A stretch of DNA of 6,541 bases from Chloroflexota bacterium (GTDB lineage Bacteria > Chloroflexota > Anaerolineae > UBA1429), in contig JACIWY010000208.1 of assembly GCA_014360745.1 (NCBI GenBank), forward strand, positions 1-6,541. The letters are read 5' to 3'. The notes under the pieces are model-generated. The model made no database searches, was not told where the DNA came from, and saw nothing but the letters and a program-made list of their open reading frames with translations. The position numbers and the translations under genes are program-made. Positions 4,971 to 6,541 of this stretch are shown piece after piece. Numbering within the stretch: the first letter of the stretch is position 1; each line of letters starts with the position of its first letter.

Positions 4971-5813
4971 GTGTATCGCATTGTCAAAAAAGAGGTTCTG
5001 GCGCCGGTGAGCAAATTGCTGGTCATCGAGGCGCCAGACGTAGCACGAAAGGCTCAGGCCGGGCAGTTTGTCATTGTGCGTGCCCATGAAAAGGGGGAGC
5101 GCATCCCGCTTACCATCGCCGATTTTGATCGTGAGGCCGGCACCATCACCATCGTGGTACAAGAGGTGGGCAAGACGTCGACCTATTTAGGCCACATGGA
5201 AGAGGGAGACCATCTGGCCAGCTTCACCGGCCCCTTGGGCACGCCCACCGAGATCGAAAAGTACGGCACCGTCGTCTTGGTAGGGGGTGGCCTGGGGATC
5301 GCCCCGATCTACCCCATCTGTCGAGAGCTTCGCCAAGTCGGGAACCATGTGATAGGTATCATCGGCGCCCGCAACAAGGATTTGCTCTTTTGGGAAGACA
5401 AGATGCGCACCGTCACCGACGAGTTAATCGTCTGCACCGACGATGGCAGCTATGCGCGCAAGGCACTCGTGACCGTGCCCCTCAAAGAGTTGCTCGATCA
5501 AGGCCGCAAGATCGATCGGGTATGGGGCATCGGCCCGGCCATCATGATGAAGTTCGTCTCGTTGACGACTCAACCCTATGGCGTCAAGACGATCGTCAGC
5601 CTGAACTCGATTATGGTCGATGGCACGGGCATGTGTGGCGCTTGCCGCGTCTCTGTGGGCGGGCGCACGCGTTTCGCCTGTGTGGATGGCCCCGAGTTCG
5701 ATGGCCACGAGGTGGATTGGGATTTGTTGCTCAGCCGACTGCGCATCTACCAAGATCTCGAACAGATAGCTATGCAAAAGTACCGAGAAAAACTAGGGAA
5801 AATCAAGGCGTAG
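4971..5813 (+). CDS. nfnA: NfnA-like small subunit of ferredoxin:NADP+ oxidoreductase (FAD, [2Fe-2S])
   Basis: A 280-residue cytoplasmic flavoprotein of the ferredoxin-NADP reductase/PyrK group, annotated in relatives as sulfide/dihydroorotate dehydrogenase-like FAD/NAD-binding protein. In order: an FAD-binding beta-barrel with AGQFVIV (30-36) and the flavin motif RIPLT (44-48); a nucleotide-binding domain opening with GGGLGIAPIYP (105-115) and containing CTDDGSYARKALVT (155-168); and a C-terminal iron-sulphur region MVDGTGMCGACRVSV (215-229) with C222, C225 and C237. Characterised NfnA proteins hold a [2Fe-2S] cluster with three Cys and one Asp, and D217 is a candidate here. The GTG at 4971 has GGAGG (4961-4965) 5 nt upstream; the longer frame from 4881 begins inside the promoter. 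With NfnB it is expected to couple NADH and reduced ferredoxin oxidation to NADP+ reduction by flavin bifurcation. SudAB-type sulfide or polysulfide reductase is an alternative reading of the same pair. Confidence 0.87.
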   Translation: MYRIVKKEVLAPVSKLLVIEAPDVARKAQAGQFVIVRAHEKGERIPLTIADFDREAGTITIVVQEVGKTSTYLGHMEEGDHLASFTGPLGTPTEIEKYGTVVLVGGGLGIAPIYPICRELRQVGNHVIGIIGARNKDLLFWEDKMRTVTDELIVCTDDGSYARKALVTVPLKELLDQGRKIDRVWGIGPAIMMKFVSLTTQPYGVKTIVSLNSIMVDGTGMCGACRVSVGGRTRFACVDGPEFDGHEVDWDLLLSRLRIYQDLEQIAMQKYREKLGKIKA

Positions 5814-5825
5814 GAGTTCATACCC

Positions 5826-6541
5826 ATGCCAAAAGAAACCAAAATTCCTCGCCAGAAGATGCCTGCCCAAGACGCGCAGGTGCGTCGGCGTAACTTTAAT
5901 GAGGTCGCGTTAGGCTATACCGAGGAGATGGCCATCGCCGAAGCTAACCGTTGTATCCAATGCAAGCGGCCGAGCTGCGTTAGCGGTTGCCCGGTCGGTG
6001 TGCGCATTCCGGAGTTCATCGCTGCGCTGCGCGAGGGCGACTTGTGGAAGGCGGCCGAGGTATTGAAAGACACCAACAGCCTGCCTGCGATCTGTGGGCG
6101 CGTTTGCCCTCAGGAGACCCAATGCGAAGCCAAGTGCGTTCTGGGCAGACGCGATGAGCCGGTAGCTATTGGCCGGCTGGAGCGTTTCGTCGCCGATTGG
6201 GAGCGTTCACAAGGGGTGCGCATTCCGGAGATCGCCCAATCCACGGGCAAACGCATCGCCATCATCGGTTCCGGGCCGGCGGGCCTGACGGCGGCCGGCG
6301 ACCTGGCCAAACGGGGCCACCATGTCGAGATCCTCGAAGCGCTGCATACCCCCGGCGGGGTGCTCATGTACGGTATTCCGGAATTCCGTCTGCCCAAGGA
6401 CGTGGTATCGGCCGAGATCCATTACCTGGAATCGTTGGGCGTGCAAATTCGCACCAATATCGTGGTGGGTAAGCTCTTTACCATCGAAGAGTTGCTCGAT
6501 CGGTATGACGCCGTCTTTTTGGGCACTGGCGCCGGTTTGCC
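5826..6541 (+). CDS. nfnB: NfnB/GltD-like large subunit (FAD, two [4Fe-4S]); C-terminus beyond right edge
   Basis: The frame is open from the ATG at 5826 to the window end (238 codons plus 2 bases); family members are about 460-470 residues, so roughly half is present. The N-terminal domain carries two cysteine sets, C43-x2-C46-x4-C51-x3-C55-P and C90-x3-C94-x5-C100-x3-C104, which in this family ligate two [4Fe-4S] clusters. The linker AIGRLERFVADWE (114-126) leads to an FAD-binding Rossmann motif GSGPAG (148-153) and the GGVLMYGIPEFRLPK stretch typical of GltD-like flavoproteins. The NADPH domain is beyond the edge. AGGAG (5812-5816) overlaps the nfnA stop codon and lies 9 nt before the ATG, so the two genes are translationally close and surely one operon. 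Databases often name this protein NADPH-dependent glutamate synthase. The adjacent NfnA points to an electron-bifurcating transhydrogenase instead, and no large glutamate synthase subunit is seen here. Confidence 0.88.
   Translation, partial: MPKETKIPRQKMPAQDAQVRRRNFNEVALGYTEEMAIAEANRCIQCKRPSCVSGCPVGVRIPEFIAALREGDLWKAAEVLKDTNSLPAICGRVCPQETQCEAKCVLGRRDEPVAIGRLERFVADWERSQGVRIPEIAQSTGKRIAIIGSGPAGLTAAGDLAKRGHHVEILEALHTPGGVLMYGIPEFRLPKDVVSAEIHYLESLGVQIRTNIVVGKLFTIEELLDRYDAVFLGTGAGL

Overview
The window looks like a piece of a bacterial chromosome, GC-rich by eye. The most likely source is an anaerobic or facultative member of the Chloroflexota or a relative. This is inferred from the mix of genes (a CpXC protein, a small single-span membrane protein beside a glycine-zipper membrane protein, a degenerate URO-D family protein, an NfnAB pair) and from the frequent TTG and GTG starts. 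It is not proven by any single marker. I see no phage, transposase, integrase, CRISPR array, rRNA or tRNA.

Layout. A CpXC-domain gene runs leftward off the left edge (407 to 1). It is divergent from a DMT/EamA permease (626-1522, +), and each has its own sigma70-type promoter. Next comes a medium-chain zinc dehydrogenase (1645-2691, +) with its own promoter. It converges on a URO-D/methyltransferase-like gene (2777-3841, -). The 85 bp between their stop codons is an AT-rich, 10-bp-phased dyad that also serves as an intrinsic terminator on the minus strand. A divergent, hairpin-rich gap of about 400 bp (3842-4247) follows. It leads into a two-gene operon of small membrane proteins (4248-4532 and 4557-4763). 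A strong promoter (4865-4892) then drives the NfnA-like flavoprotein (4971-5813) and the NfnB-like large subunit (5826 to the right edge, cut off).

How the genes relate. Only two sets are clearly operonic. The last two genes should encode the subunits of an NADH-dependent reduced ferredoxin:NADP+ oxidoreductase (NfnAB; older annotations call the large subunit GltA or glutamate synthase), which balances ferredoxin, NADH and NADPH pools. The two small membrane genes should be made together, and their function is unknown. The permease, dehydrogenase and URO-D-like protein are separate transcription units, and nothing in the sequence fixes their substrates.

Promoter geometry was used to decide starts. 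In two cases (permease and NfnA) the longest open frame begins inside the promoter, so an internal GTG with a good ribosome binding site is the better start. I did not find a clearly new multi-gene system. The items most worth a second look are the phased dyad at 2714-2769, the conserved-looking small membrane pair with its long leader, the loss of the structural zinc lobe in the dehydrogenase, the Asp-for-Cys metal motif in the URO-D-like protein, and the hairpin cluster at 3973-4055.
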